64,000 nucleotides of DNA from Eutreptiella sp. 'Long Island Sound 2002' (GCA_964036045.1 OZ038384.1:29679771-29743770), one strand, 5' to 3'. Shown: positions 1-10,890, numbered from the stretch's first letter. The notes: generated by a model not told the origin, from the letters alone. Numbers and translations: made by a program.

Positions 1-2
1 TC

Positions 3-850
3 CAGCAATTCCTCCTCGACCGGAACAGCGGGAACACAACGGTCAACACTGTGTACACTCGGATGCAAAGCTTTGCAAGGCTTACTCAAGCGGGCTCACC
101 AACAAAGACGCTCGTGGCATCGCTCCAAGACATGGAGAAATTGGGATTCGTGGGAGCCGTCGTGCGGAAATTTCACTTTCTACAAACAAAGGCAACCGGG
201 AGACTCCGAAAGCACAATAAGCCTGGAAAGATCTATGCCACAAGCGCCGATTTGGAGTGCTTCGGAACATCTCCACAATTTTGCCGTCGGAAAAGAACAT
301 TCTTTCTGGGAGAATGTCTCGTTGTATACAAGACACACAAGATGCGAGTGGGAGGCATATAATTTGTCTGCGGGCGATGCCTGGAAACCACAATCTACAT
401 CAAATTCCATGACGGAGGATTAATAAGCAGTGGGTCAACTACTTGTTGTCCTCCTTTGTGGAATCTCGATGACAACATCTGTGGGATACACGACAAGCCA
501 ACGTAACGTTGGACAACTAGCTCTTGCCGGGGAGTGGGCTACAATCACAAAATCCTTCAAGACATGCATGGCGAGACATACAACGCTCCAATTTACCTGG
601 CACAAGTTGGGCGCATTGGAACCGGCTGCATTTAAGAAAGTCCGGGGTACACGCACAGCACCACCGAGGTCGGCACGGTGGAGATCACAACTCGCCACAA
701 TGCCGACCCCCCCCCCCCCCCGGGTGGAGCTTCCCTGAGTTCAAGGAACTACCCGTCCCAATGCGGAGACAAAATGGAGACCACACTCAGCAGGGGACAA
801 TCATGGTCTCCCCCTTTTTTCGCGAGTCCTCCCTGGCTGGGCCCTAGACT
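3..850 (+). pseudogene. Unrecognised coding-like fragment cut by the left edge
   Basis: I do not recognise this protein. From position 51 one frame stays free of TGA to about 705 and reads as a normal mixed protein, with a Lys/Arg-rich N-terminal third and a Cys-containing middle. It is broken only by TAA at 360, 504 and 633. A poly-C run at about 707-721 shifts the frame. The plausible continuation has TAG at about 845 and then TGA at about 869. A second overlapping frame (73-423) is also open, so the assignment is not certain. If UAR is Gln in this genome, the block is one exon of about 220 codons; otherwise it is a relic with three nonsense codons. Confidence 0.35.
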
Positions 851-869
851 CCGGTGTTCATAAGTCAAT

Positions 870-1523
870 GACTTCCCACCAACCCCAGTCCAAATGGGAA
901 GGAGATAACATGGTCATCACATAATTCAAGTAAAAGCATTTATGGCCCAAAGAGCCATAGGCACCACAACCTAGACGAACGCAGGCGAGGGAACCAACGC
1001 GGGGAAAGGTTGTGGTGTCCCATGAACAATAAAATGAAGACAATAGAAATGGGGGCAAGGAGTCATCATCATCCTCAAAGTGCCCTACAATCCTAGAGAG
1101 TGGCAGCGAGGACATGGACAGGGGAGCAGACAGTGCAAGGGGGGTGAGCTAGTAACTGATAGGGTACATTCTTTTGGGCAAAGAGAAGACCATAGGAGGT
1201 GGCCAAACGGTGGCACGAGGCAACCGGCAAAACACTGTATCCCTTGGGTTAATTACCAATAGTACATGATGGCATGCAACAACGTCCGAGGGCCACACAC
1301 AACGCCCTGCATTGCGGTTGTCGGCTCACGGCGCCCTTGCGCCAAGGACGTTACTGCCACTGGAAACCGCAGCGCCTGCTCGCGCCTGAGGATTTGGATC
1401 GGTTCCCCGTTGTCGGTGCACCACATGCAGAAGATAATGCGGAAAGCAGTGAACCAATACAACAACCATAAGGTGGGGGGATGCCACGATGTTGGCTGGG
1501 TTGTTCCGGGACTGGGGTATGCT
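870..1523. other. Non-coding gap left of element A
   Basis: Only short shadow frames are seen. I found no repeats, tRNA-like folds or splice-bounded exons here. Confidence 0.4.
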
Positions 1524-1557
1524 CCCTTGGTGCGCGTTTGAAACCCAATGTTGTTCC
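1524..1557 (+). repeat. Element A left terminal inverted repeat
   Basis: Starts CCCTTGGTGCGCGTTTGAAA and runs into the first GTTCC motif. It pairs with 8586-8619, with one G/A difference at the ninth base. Confidence 0.85.
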
Positions 1558-1815
1558 GGCCAAATTGTTCCAATGTTCTAGGCTATTTGGCCGGAACAAA
1601 AAAAGTTCAAAATTTATTTACCCCCCAACCAAGCCTACCCGTACATGGTGGCAAAATATGTTGTTTGCTAGCCTTGGGGGTCCCCGCTGGTATGCTCATA
1701 TTTGTTGCCCGGCGCGTTGCCACGAGAAAAAAACTTGTTTTCAAAAACAGTTTTTGTTAGAACACCATTGGAACACCGCTAGAACAAGTTATTGGAACGT
1801 CGCCGGAACAAGCAC
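1540..1815. repeat. Element A motif cluster, left end
   Basis: Inverted and direct copies of GTTCCGGC / GGAACAA type words occur at 1551-1604 and again at 1759-1812 (lower-case GAACACCATTGGAACACC, then TTGGAACGTCGCCGGAAC). The arrangement can fold into hairpins. It is the 3'-side terminal station of the element's minus-strand gene. Confidence 0.7.
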
Positions 1816-1915
1816 TCTACACCAAGAGCAAAGCACAAGGAAGGGTAAAATGGTAACATACATTGTTGTGTAGGGTGCCCCCGGGGGGCCCATCGGGTTA
1901 GTCTCTTGTTCTCAC

Positions 1916-3182
1916 CTAAAAGTCCTGCGTGGTCGGGGGCCCGGCGGGCGCCCCCGAACTCTTGTCACCCGCCCCACTATCCCCCCCATCCCCCTCACCG
2001 ACCACCACCCCTTCACCCACCACCCCTTCACCCTCCACCCCTTCACCCACCACCCCTTCACCCTCCACCCCTTCACCCTCCACCCCTTCTCCCACCACCC
2101 CTTGACCCTCCACCCCTTCGACCTCCATCCTTTCCCCCTCCACCCCTTCGACCTCTTCCCCGACGCCCCCATCCCGGTTAGCCCCGGTAGCACCCAAACC
2201 TGCCCACGGTCCATCCCCTTCGTCTCCCCCGTCCCCGTCCCCGTCGTTGCTCTCCTCCCCCTCCTCGTCCGCGTCCGCGTCGTCCTCCTTGTCCTCCTCC
2301 TCGGCCGCCATCATCTTGGCGAAGAACTTCTTCGCCTGCGTCTTGGTATTCCAAACCGACGCTCTCGGGATGGCGAAGAGTTCGGGGTCTTTGGGGAAGG
2401 CGATCTGCGTCTCCCCAACCCCGGGGGGGGGGGGGCACCCGCGGCAAGGGCCTCTTTGCCCTGCTCGATCCCCCACTGCCCATTGTCCCGAAAAACTACA
2501 TACACTTGCTCCCCCGCTTTGTATTTGCATCCCCCCCCCCTCTTGCCTTTGGCTTGGCCTTGGGTTGGGGTTGGGGGGGCTAGGCCTTGGGTTGGGGGGG
2601 CGCGGCTCTCTTGGGAGCCTTGCGAGGGGGTTTGGTGGGCTCCTTGGCCGGGGGGCGGGGCTGGGGCTCCTCGAACGCCGAGGAGTCGGTGGTGGACCCC
2701 GAGGAGGAGTCCGTTGAGGAGTCGCTAGACGACTCCTCGCTGGAGGACTCCCCCGGGAGCCTCTTCCTTTTTTGGGGGGCTGGTTTGGGGGCGCTCTTGG
2801 GTTCCCGCTTGGGGGGGCGTTGGGGTTTGGGTTTGGGTTTGGGTGCTGTTTGGGGGGCTGGGTGGGGGTTCGGGGGTTGGGGTTGCACAGGCGGTGCACA
2901 CGCGGGCGGGGCGGGGGCCTCTGCGGCCACTTGTTGGCAGTGCGGCGGCGCTGGGGACATGTCGCCAATGCTGCCCCACCCCTCGATGCGCGTCGCGAGA
3001 AAGCTGCCGCGGGTTGCCACGTAGTCCATCATGGCCGTGAGGAACTCGAGCACGGCGACGGGCTGCAAGTGCAACTGCTGAAGCAACGTACCCAAATAGA
3101 TGGGCCGGGGATCGCTTCCTGGCCAACGGAGGATCACCCGAACGGCGCGCGGATCCGAAGGGTTGACCTGGATGTCCTCCAC
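1916..3182 (-). pseudogene. Element A exon 4: acidic and Pro/Lys-rich C-terminal part
   Basis: Starts after a strong acceptor (CTCCATGTAG, 3183-3192) with V-E-D-I-Q-V. The opening 50 residues align by eye with element B exon 4 (V-K-D-I-V-V...). Next comes a long Pro/Lys/Gln linker, a Ser/Asp-rich patch, then a block at about 2510-2330 (Y-V-V-F-R-D-N-G-Q-W-G, and K-T-Q-A-K-K-F-F-A-K-M-M). An acidic stretch leads into a degenerate E-G-V-E-G-E repeat (about 2165-1995). TAG lies in frame at 2580, and the G run near 2425 needs a frame change. The last codon is TAG (1916-1918), immediately followed by GTGAGA, a good donor; with UAR as sense the exon would splice onward. The function is unknown. The composition suggests a nuclear, nucleic-acid- or chromatin-binding tail. 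Confidence 0.5.
1995..2165. repeat. CACCCCTTC(A/G)CC minisatellite within exon 4
   Basis: About 15 imperfect 9-12 base units such as CACCCCTTCACCCTC. On the minus strand they encode a Glu-Gly-Val repeat. Confidence 0.85.
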
Positions 3183-3396
3183 CTACATGGAGGATAGCCA
3201 GGATGAGTGTTCCAGCGACGTTCCAATAAGCTGTTCCGGCGACGTTCAAAACACTTTTCAAACGTTTTTTGGTGACAGATTGGAACGTCGCCAGAACAAA
3301 CTGTTTGGAACGTCGCCGGAACAATGCACCGGCACGCCAACCATGTGCATTTTTGGGCCCTATTGGCCATGTGGACATGCTTGCGGGGGGGCATAC
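3183..3396 (-). other. Element A intron 3 (214 nt) with motif cluster
   Basis: Donor GTATGC at 3396-3391, acceptor TAG at 3185-3183. The intron is filled by GTTCCGGCGACGTTCC / GGAACGTCGCCGGAAC copies at about 3208-3325. Element B has an intron at the homologous codon (11797-11988) with a different motif. Confidence 0.7.
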
Positions 3397-4819
3397 CCGC
3401 AGGCGCGTGTCCACGTTCTCCTTGATCGCCGCCAACGCTTGCCGCAATTGCGAGGTCGGCGTGCGCTCACGTTCCGCTAGCACTGCCCGAACGGCAGATT
3501 GTTGGTGCCGCTGCGCGTCGTCCTCGCACTTGACGCGTAGGGCGCCAGGCCGCGACGGCGTTTGGCCAACGACGAAGCCATGGTATTTGCCTTCATTCTC
3601 GACCACATAGATGCCGTCGCGGAGGATTCGGGTCCAATTGGCCCGAAAGAGGACGGTGTCCTTGCGGGGAGTCGCCCTCACCTCGCCAAGGCCGTGGTCG
3701 GCCCAACGCTCAAAAATGAGGTGCCAACGGCAACTCCCCGCACTGACAGAGCCCGCGGTTAGAAATTTGCCCCCCTGCGCCTTGCTGGGGAGCCAGTCGT
3801 TGGGGAGGGGTGCCGTGCGCCCTATCCCCGGCCCGGTCACCCAGGACACCGGGACCCCCATGGCGCGGACCCCTCCTCCCGGCGCCAGCGGCAATCACGC
3901 TGCTCCTTGCAGTGCAGTTGCTCGTGCAGGAAGCGCTGCAGCAGCCAACGGAGCGTGTAAATGGTGGGGTGGGGGGCTCGTAGGACACAGGCGTCCAGGG
4001 GGGGGGGGGGGCCTACCATCTCCCTTGTCCAGGGAAAATTGGCAGCTTTTGCTGCCAGGGATGAGCCAAGTCGGTTGCGCATCCAATCCGTAATGCGCAA
4101 GACGCCGCCGGCGTCATCCTCCTCCCCCTCCCCATCCCCATCCCCCTCCCCCCCCCCTCTTCTTCCTCTCTCTTAACCCCCGGGTTAGCCCTCCGCTCTT
4201 CATCCTTCTCATCCACCACCACCTCACCCAGCTCCACAATGTCATCGTCGTTGACACCCCCTTCCTGTTTCACCTGCACCTCCCCACCCATGCCCTGCAA
4301 CTCCCTTTCAAGCACCTCCACCGCCTTCTGCGCCTCCCTTACCCGCCGGTTCCCCTCCAAAACCCTCTCGCCCGCGTCCCCCCCCCCCCCCCCGGTGATG
4401 TCCCCACGCCGCCGGCACTCCGCCAATTTCGCAGACCATTTTTTCACCCGGCGGCGGAGGCTTTCAACATTGCCCCTCGCCTCTTGTAGCTCCCCCAGAA
4501 CCACGGCGTGCTCCCGAACCCCCCCCCCGTTACTCATTGAGCTCCCAGTCGAGGGCTCGGGCAACTGGGGGCGATGCGCTTGGAGAGGCGCGACTGGCGC
4601 GGCCCCTTGTGGGGCAGGCCGTGGCGCCTCCGATGGCCGGTGAGCGGGGGTTGCCCACGGAGGATGTTTGGGAGCGCCCTGAGGTGGGGGCGGGGCTGGC
4701 GAAGCCAGCGCAGAGCTGCTGCGTGGCTCGGAGCGCGTGGCCCCCTGTGCCCCCAGTGGGGCTGGCGGGGGTGGTGCAGCCAGTGCTGCCCCCAGGGCCT
4801 CGGTCTCGGTCATCCCGTC
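3397..4819 (-). pseudogene. Element A exon 3: basic/acidic coiled-coil region and conserved block
   Basis: Begins after acceptor TGTCTGCAG (4828-4820); an internal Met at 4813 could also start a separate protein. First comes a Pro/Ala-rich region (about 90 residues), then a heptad-like charged segment (about 4480-4290, e.g. V-E-S-L-R-R-R-V-K-K-W) and an acidic/basic tail. After a frame change near 4085 follows a conserved-looking block, R-I-T-D-W-M-R-N-R-L-G..F-P-W-T-R (about 4100-4010). A second frame change near 3880 leads into W-V-T-G-P-G...Y-V-V-E-N-E-G-K-Y-H-G-F (about 3860-3560). It ends at donor GTATGC. No known domain is recognised. By position and composition it is a candidate motif-binding accessory protein or domain. 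The frameshifts fall at or near homopolymers. Confidence 0.5.
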
Positions 4820-4869
4820 CTGCAGACAAGGATGCCGGAGAGAGGCCAACCCTACCCAGACACCTTGTT

Positions 4870-4985
4870 CCGTCGGCGTTCCAACAACCTGTTCCGGCGA
4901 CGTTCTGGCGACGTTCCAGTGGCCGCTGAAACGTCGCCAGAACGTCGCCGGAACAGGTTGTTGGAACGTCGCCGGAACAGTGGAA
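4870..4985. repeat. Element A motif cluster, middle
   Basis: A near-perfect palindrome about 115 nt long, built from GTTCCGGCGACGTTC and GAACGTCGCCGGAAC words with its centre near 4925. It lies just upstream of exon 3 on the minus strand. Confidence 0.8.
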
Positions 4986-5057
4986 AATAGGCACAGTTCC
5001 GCGCGCGCACAGGGCGCACTGCGTGCACTACGGCCCCGTGGGGGGGGGGGGGAGGGA

Positions 5058-5780
5058 CATCCACTACAAAGAATCCTAGCCCCTTTATGGGCATGGGGCA
5101 CGAACAATCACTGGGGGTTCTTGGGTTTTCCCCTTCCCCTGGACAACAAAGAGTCCTAGCCCCTTTATGGGCATGGGGCACGAACAATCACTGGGGGTTC
5201 TTGGGTTTTCCCCTTCCCCTGGACAACAAAGATTCCTAGCCCCTTTATGGGCATGGGGCACAAATAATCACTGGGGGTTCTTGGGTTTTCCCCTTCCCCT
5301 GGACAACAAAGATTCCTAGCCCCTTTATGGGCATGGGGCACGAATAATCACTGGGGGTTCTTGGGTTTTCCCCTTCCCCTGGACAACAAAGAGTCCTAGC
5401 CCCTTTATGGGCATGGGGCACGAACAATCACTGGGGGTTCTTGGGTTTTCCCCTTCCCCTGGACAACAAAGATTCCTAGCCCCTTTATGGGCATGGGGCA
5501 CAAATAATCACTGGGGGTTCTTGGGTTTTCCCCTTCCCCTGGACAACAAAGATTCCTAGCCCCTTTATGGGCATGGGGCACAAATAATCACTGGGGGTTC
5601 TTGGGTTTTCCCCTTCCCCTGGACAACAAAGATTCCTAGCCCCTTTATGGGCATGGGGCACAAATAATCACTGGGGGTTCTTGGGTTTTCCCCTTCCCCT
5701 GGACAACAAAGATTCCTAGCCCCTTTATGGGCATGGGGCACGAATAATCACTGGGGGTTCTTGGGTTTTCCCCTTCCCCT
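5058..5780. repeat. Nine-copy 80-bp tandem array
   Basis: Units begin at 5061 (partial), 5141, 5221, 5301, 5381, 5461, 5541, 5621 and 5701; each starts GGACAACAAAG. Two variable sites (GAGTCC/GATTCC and CGAAC/CAAAT/CGAATAATCA) show a higher-order order: the unit at 5381 restarts the same series as the unit at 5141. The period is not a multiple of 3 and no protein is implied. Confidence 0.95.
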
Positions 5781-5912
5781 CAACAACAAATCATCAAATT
5801 CCTAAAGAGCAAAGAGCAAAAGGGACACAGGGGGAGCGGGGGGAGCAGGGCAGGCAGGGACACACAAACCCAACGCACTGATTTCCACTGCGCGCAAAGC
5901 GCGCCAAAGCAT

Positions 5913-6096
5913 ACACCCAAACCCAAACCCAAACCTAGGCCCAAACCAAAACCCGCACCGGAACCCACACCCAACCCCTAGCCCAAACCCAAGCCCAAAC
6001 CCACACCCAATTCCAAACCCACACCCAGGCCCAAGCCCAAACCCACACCCAGCCCCAAGCCCAAACCCAAGCCCAAACCCCCACCCAAGCCCGAAC
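5913..6096. repeat. CCCAAA-type simple repeat
   Basis: Imperfect (CCCAAACCCA)n, read as GGGTTTGGGC on the minus strand, at the start of the intron after exon 2. It differs from the plant telomere unit TTTAGGG and is internal. Confidence 0.85.
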
Positions 6097-6104
6097 CCGC
6101 AAAC

Positions 6105-7245
6105 CTGCATATTCTTGGTGGCCTTCAGAAGCGCCAACATCATTTGCATCATATCTGCGCTGACGGGCGCGGCCATGGATAGGAGCAGAAGAAAGAAGAG
6201 AGCTGAGGAACGGGGGTGGTGCAGAGGGGGTGGTCTCTAGTGCAGCCCTGGGAACACAAGGCACATGTCGAACAGCATCGTGTTGGTGGAGATGAATGTG
6301 AAAGTACAAGAAAACCCATTGCAACACTTGCCGCAGGGCGTCGGCGTCCGAATCAATGGATGCCTGCGAGCGACCGCAGCTGGCGGTCCCAGTAGCTGTT
6401 TGCCGGCCACCGCCCCGGGCACTGTGTTCGTTGAAAGCCTGCTTCAGGACGCGGTTCAGGCTTTCGACAATGTCATTGGAGAACATTGCCAATCCGAACG
6501 GCCAAATGTTGTCCAATACGCGATCCGCATCCTCCTCCAGGAACATGAGGTAATGGGATGCGGACCTAGGAGCACAATGCTCCCGGAAGGCAGCTGCCGC
6601 TGCCCGGCATTGGGGACGCGTACCCACCTGATAGGTGTGGTACAGGTCCTTCAAAAGCTTCGCCATCCCCATCACAGCCCTATAGAGGGGCTCCTCCGGC
6701 CCAACCGACAGCAACAATGCAACATCGGGCCAAGCCGCAACCAGGCGCGACGTCTCCTCACCATCCGGGGAACAATCCTTGCCTAGGCGGCACCCAGTGC
6801 GATGCTCGTGCAATACCGCCTGAATCGCCGCACGGGACACCTCAATTCCCTCGGCTAGCCGCTCTGCCGCCAACCGCTCAATGTTGGTCATTTGCAACCG
6901 GCCCATCGCCATGCAACAGTGCAGAATGCACATGACAACGCGGCACCGGGCAATGACCACCACTGGTTCCACGGAACAACCTGCGGCCTTCAGCGATGGT
7001 GTTCCCAACAAGAAGGACGTCCGCTGTGCGTGGTCCGACTCGGTGGTCCGGACCACGTCTTTGCCCCGCCACACAGCGGCGTCGGAGTCCCAAATCCCCT
7101 CGTTGTATAGTGACCCCACTTGTGGGGCCGGTGTGATCCCGATAATGCGGCGCACCCAGGGGGAATCACCACCGAGCCAGGCATCGGCCGCTTCCTCATG
7201 GGAATTGAAGACCACCCGGTGGGTGTCCACGACCTCCTGGATGGC
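6105..7245 (-). pseudogene. Element A exon 2: DDE-transposase-like catalytic half
   Basis: Starts after acceptor TTTTTTTCTTAG (7257-7246). The frame is open for about 350 residues. By-eye alignment with element B shows shared blocks: W-L-G-G-D-S-P..P-Q-V-G-S-L-Y-N-E-G-I-W (about 7175-7090), C-I-L-H-C-C-M-A-M-G-R-L-Q (about 6935-6890), and N-D-I-V-E-S-L-N-R-V-L-K (about 6480-6445). The Glu in V-E-S-L-N is a plausible catalytic Glu, since Mutator- and Kolobok-type transposases have a similar N-x-x-E-S-x-N block; that comparison is inference. Near 6190 a frame change leads to the exon end M-A-A-P-V-S-A-D-M-M-Q-M-M, which matches B. Confidence 0.6.
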
Positions 7246-7383
7246 CTAAGAAAAAAACATCAATTTTGTTGGAACCAGATTGTTCCGGTGGCGGTTCCAA
7301 CGAAACACTTGAACGTCGCCGGAACGTTGCCCGAACAAGTTATCGGAACGTCGCCGGAACAACACGGTGTGTGCCCGGCACAC
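7246..7383 (-). other. Element A intron 1 (138 nt) with motif cluster
   Basis: Donor GTGTGC at 7383, acceptor TTCTTAG ending at 7246. The interior (about 7268-7365) is made of GTTCCGGCGACGTTCC-type words in both orientations. The homologous intron in B (14379-14540) holds B's own motif. Confidence 0.8.
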
Positions 7384-7911
7384 CTTAATATTGTCTTCCC
7401 AAAGGGTTGCTAGGGTCGCCATCGCTTTGTCCCCGCAGATTGCGAGGCCGATGACCCACACGCAGGCGGGAATTCGTCCCCAAAGGCCCATGTTGGCGAT
7501 GGACACAGACAATTGGGACCACTCCCCGCCTGCGCAGGGGTAGCCATCCCCCCTGACAATGAAAGTCAGCGGGAACGACCAATCGATCATGCGGCACAAC
7601 GGGGGTTGGCTAGCAATGTAGCGCAGCCATGATGCCCACGGCCAACTGATGCCCGTGGCCTTGGGATCCGAAGTGCTCACCGCGGGGCCAACTCCAAGGG
7701 GGCCAGTAGATCTTGCCAGCGCTGCTGGAAAGCCCTCTCAGGGCAAATCGGACGGGCGAATGGAAGGCCCGTGGTCGCGGTGTACTTCAGCCCCCGGAGG
7801 GTGTACACTTCCGAACTCCCCAACAAGATCCCCGTCCCGGAGGCTAACAGCACTAGCCAAATGGACGAGGTGGGTGGTTAGTTGCGCAACGCGGGTTTGC
7901 GATCTAGGCAT
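7384..7911 (-). pseudogene. Element A exon 1: N-terminal part of transposase-like protein
   Basis: The Met at 7911 is chosen because element B has a matching start (M-P-R-S-Q..V-S-L-R-D versus M-S-F-S-R..G-L-R-D). The conserved block G-D-G-Y-P-C-A-G-G-E-W at about 7555-7525 is G-D-A-Y-P-C-A-G-G-R-W in B; its Asp is a candidate catalytic residue. W-V-I-G-L-A-I-C-G-D-K follows at about 7455. Frame changes near 7815 and 7683 break the exon. Relative to B, about 50 residues are missing after the first 35. Confidence 0.55.
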
Positions 7912-8526
7912 GATGAAGCTACAACAATGAACTACGAAGCGAAATTCGGCAATGCATACCTCTAGGGGAAGATGCCCGTAGACCCACCGAGCATTCAGGC
8001 AAGGAACAAATACCAATCATAGCGGAATGGGCCATCTCCTCTCCACACGCCCGCCGCCAATTTGCGGTGGCCGTGCGCTTGGCCCAACCAAGCTGCGTAC
8101 GAGAGATACAGCAGGGGGTAATCGCCAAGTACGCCTCCGAGGTGCTCCCCCCCGATGAGTGTTGCGAGCTCATCCTCAACCTGCGTGCGCCCAAATCCGC
8201 TTGGCGCACGCTCTCAAATGGGACCCTAGGCATGGCCACAATGCACAAATCAAACGGGAGAATGGGGACGCCAACGTTGAAAAGTCATACAACGCTGCGT
8301 CTGAACTACAAGAAACAGCGGGCTTGCAAATGGATACGAAAAGTTCGAAATGTGTACACCTAGTGGAAGGTGGCACCAACGGCTCACAAGATGTCAACAT
8401 GGCCCCGATGGGAAAGACAAGCCTTGGACGCGTTATACATGCAAGAAAGAGACAAAAAACATCATTTACGAACTTGGAAACTCATGGTGATGGATCTGGT
8501 TATTTGGCCTGCGACACTTGCTCCAG

Positions 8527-8619
8527 TGGTGTTCCCAACGAGATTGTTCCGGCGGGAATTGTTCCCATTGGGAATATTCTAGTCGGGAACAACATTGGGT
8601 TTCAAACGCGTACCAAGGG
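8527..8619 (-). repeat. Element A right TIR with motif cluster
   Basis: The 34-bp TIR is at 8586-8619. Internal to it are GTTCCCAACGAG, GTTCCGGCGGGAATTGTTCCC and similar GTTCC/GGAAC words. Confidence 0.8.
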
Positions 8620-10784
8620 CTAGTACGACATAGGGCGTGCAATAGGCACGGCCTCCCCCATATCGTTGCATTACTCCTTGAAATCGTGGTAACACTCACA
8701 GGAATGGATGTCCACAATCAAGACTACGACCCGCATGATCGGGAACATGGACCGTGTGGAACCCTCGCACCCGGGATAGGTGAGAAGGGGCTGGGCCTTG
8801 CAGGGGCCTTTGCTTGGTCTAAAAGGGCTATGGGAAGAGTTAGCCATTTTTTTCCGGCTGTGCATATGATCCCAAATCAAGGTGAATCCCACGATCACGC
8901 CGAGCTCCACTTGCTAACAGGCTGGCCGCCGATGGCCTGTTGTGTTTGGGTAACGCGCATGATACGTCCATGTTCCGTGCATTCACGAAATAGGACAAAG
9001 CGTGAGAAAGGAGCCATCATTACCAACTTCTAGGCCTCAACAATATGCTTCCCACCTAGCTCCATTCAAACTACCTTCCCTTGCCCAGCTGGGCACTTTT
9101 TTTTGTGTGTGCAGTTTGTTGTACCTTACAGAATATTTCAACAAATTGGATATGCTCAATATGTATTGAGGATGTATAGTCCCCTACAACGCCACAAGAA
9201 TCATCAAGTTTCGTGTGTGTGGTAAAACATATATCCCGGATTATGTGGCGCTGGGGTGGGCACATTCCCCCATCCTCGCTATCGAAACGTTGGCCCGCGA
9301 TTTTGGTGTACTCCTCCTCATCCTCGTTCAATACTTGGGCACCATCCTCCTCATCTCACCCAACGTGCAGGTCCTTAGAGTTGATACGCGAGTCCTCGTT
9401 GTGGGCCTTGCCAAAGGGGGTGGGCGGTCATTGCAAAGTGGGTGTTGGGGCCAACCACATCCTTGATGTGGGTCCAAAAAAAATGAATGGTGAAACTTGC
9501 ACTTTATGCCAAGGTGCGACATATATTCGGAGTGTGGTCAGGGCCTAGATTTGGCTAGGCTGCAGCGGGTACTCAGCGAATGGCACGTGAAGCCTTATAG
9601 GATAACGATGTCAGCAGGAAGCCCAAGCAAGTATACACATGTTGTCCTCCAAGGCCCCATCGCCTAGACTATGTGGGGGACGACCCCCCCCTGCCCCAAG
9701 GGTGCCGCGGGCACTATTTGAAGCCATGCCTTTCGCGGCAAAGTAGTGACACACACCAGTATGTGTTGACCCGAAGTACACTTGGTATGCTGATGTAGCT
9801 AGGTTCGAGTTTAGGTACGTGGTGGCTGTGTGGGGCAGTGACCAAAGGAGTAGAATCAAACTCCTCCCCCGACATTTTGATCGCAACACAGTGTGCTGTG
9901 GTTTCTCTCTCAGCTCTAACAGCCCCTCGCGGCTCCAACGGATCGTGGCAGCATGTGTCCATCAACTCTGTCTGAAGTGTCTGCCAAGATGGGGCTGCTT
10001 GAGATTAGGCACTATATTGTTGAAGTGGAAACAAGGGAACAACTAGCATGGGTTTCAAATTTAAGATGTACTTTGTAACTTCGTCGAAACCAACTTGTGG
10101 GGTCGGGGGTCGGCGAGCCACCCGTTCTTTCACTGCTAACCCCCCCCTTAAGTGCTCGGCGTTCTCATCACATGTGGAGACGGTGAAAGGGAACTTGGAT
10201 TTTCACCACTGCAAATGTGGCCCACGCATCAACGTGCATATCACGTGCAGAGAAGTATTCATAGAGCGTAGATGGGGCATCAGCTTGGTTATATGCTGGG
10301 CACTGAGCTAACCTTCATATGAATGTTACACCACCATAACAAGTGTGCAATTCTTCGCGGGATCTGCCCTATGGTCAGGTTCCACAATGCGTCAGACAAG
10401 CTTAGGACAAACCAAGTTGCTGCCAAGTTGTCGGCAACCACATGCAAGCCTCTGAGGCGCATGTACGCGCCCAAATTTATGGCCATTTTGATCGCGAGCA
10501 GTTTAGTCATCTGAGTGGGGAGCTTCATGCACAATTCATGAGTGTTGTTTTCTCTTACCCACAAATCTTGGCAACTGTACCCTAGGGACCCGTGTTAAAG
10601 CCAATATTTTCAATATTTGCCCAAAAATGCATTGATTAAACCAAAGTTGCCGCTCTTTGCGGGTGGTTGGGGGGGTCGCTTGGGAAAATTTCCACCCCCA
10701 TGGGATGCCTTGTGTGTTTGGCCACCATTTTACCCCGTGGGTAGGGGGGGGGGGGGTCCTCCGGTGTTGATGCGTAAAAATATT
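8620..10784. other. Gap between elements A and B
   Basis: No supported gene. A minus-strand stretch around 9520-9160 has protein-like frames (acidic N-E-D-E-E-E-Y block at about 9325) but with TAA and TGA and no clear splice sites. A G run lies at 10746-10757. Confidence 0.35.
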
Positions 10785-10890
10785 AAAATCGCTCTCGGCT
10801 TTAAAATATGAGATTAGTTTTGGTTTAACATGTGCACGTTTCAAATATTAAGGCGTCGCCGGGATTAACATTAAACTAATAGAATTAAAA
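10785..10890. repeat. Element B motif cluster, left end
   Basis: AT-rich stretch with TTAAAAT, GTTTAAC, ATTAAG, ATTAAC and ATTAAAC words within GC-rich surroundings. Confidence 0.5.

Larger units (their letters stand above)
4820..6104 (-). other. Element A intron 2 (about 1.3 kb): tandem array, GGGTTT repeat and motif cluster
   Basis: Donor GTTTGC (6104-6099) after K-N-M-Q, acceptor CTGCAG at 4820. It contains, 5' to 3' on the minus strand, a GGGTTTGGGC-type repeat, the 80-bp array, and the motif cluster at 4870-4985. Element B has a much shorter inter-exon gap here (about 13276-13076), again with its own motif. Whether this is an intron or an intergenic gap between two genes is not settled by the sequence. 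Confidence 0.5.
1524..8619 (-). mobile_element. Element A: TIR-bounded DNA transposon with one spliced gene and motif clusters
   Basis: The ends are inverted copies of one 34-base sequence (1524-1557 and 8586-8619, 33 of 34 matching). Inside is a minus-strand gene of four exons: 7911-7384, 7245-6105, 4819-3397 and 3182-1916. The palindromic motif GTTCCGGCGACGTTCC and its variants occur in five clusters: both ends, all three introns, and nowhere obvious in the exons. I see no clear target-site duplication; the flanks read ...GGGTATGCT and CTAGTACGA.... Exon 1 carries at least one frameshift and exons 3-4 carry several, so this copy is probably not autonomous. The transposase-like exons are closest to those of element B. 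Assignment to a named superfamily (Mutator-like or another DDE family) is inference only. Confidence 0.75.

Noticed and set aside
1916-2968. Long low-complexity minus-strand frame as a separate proline/glycine-rich gene
   Set aside because: It spans two reading phases of the exon 4 region; the Pro-rich N-terminal part is a shadow, and only the C-terminal part agrees with element B.
4920-5107. N-terminal extension of element A exon 3 into the 80-bp array and motif cluster
   Set aside because: The frame happens to stay open, but the peptide is only translated repeat; a proper acceptor exists at 4820.
5058-5780. CRISPR array
   Set aside because: The whole 80-bp unit is repeated with no unique spacers, and the context is eukaryotic.
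5913-6100. Telomere or interstitial telomeric repeat
   Set aside because: The unit is irregular GGGTTTGGGC-like, not TTTAGGG or TTAGGG, and it lies inside an element intron.
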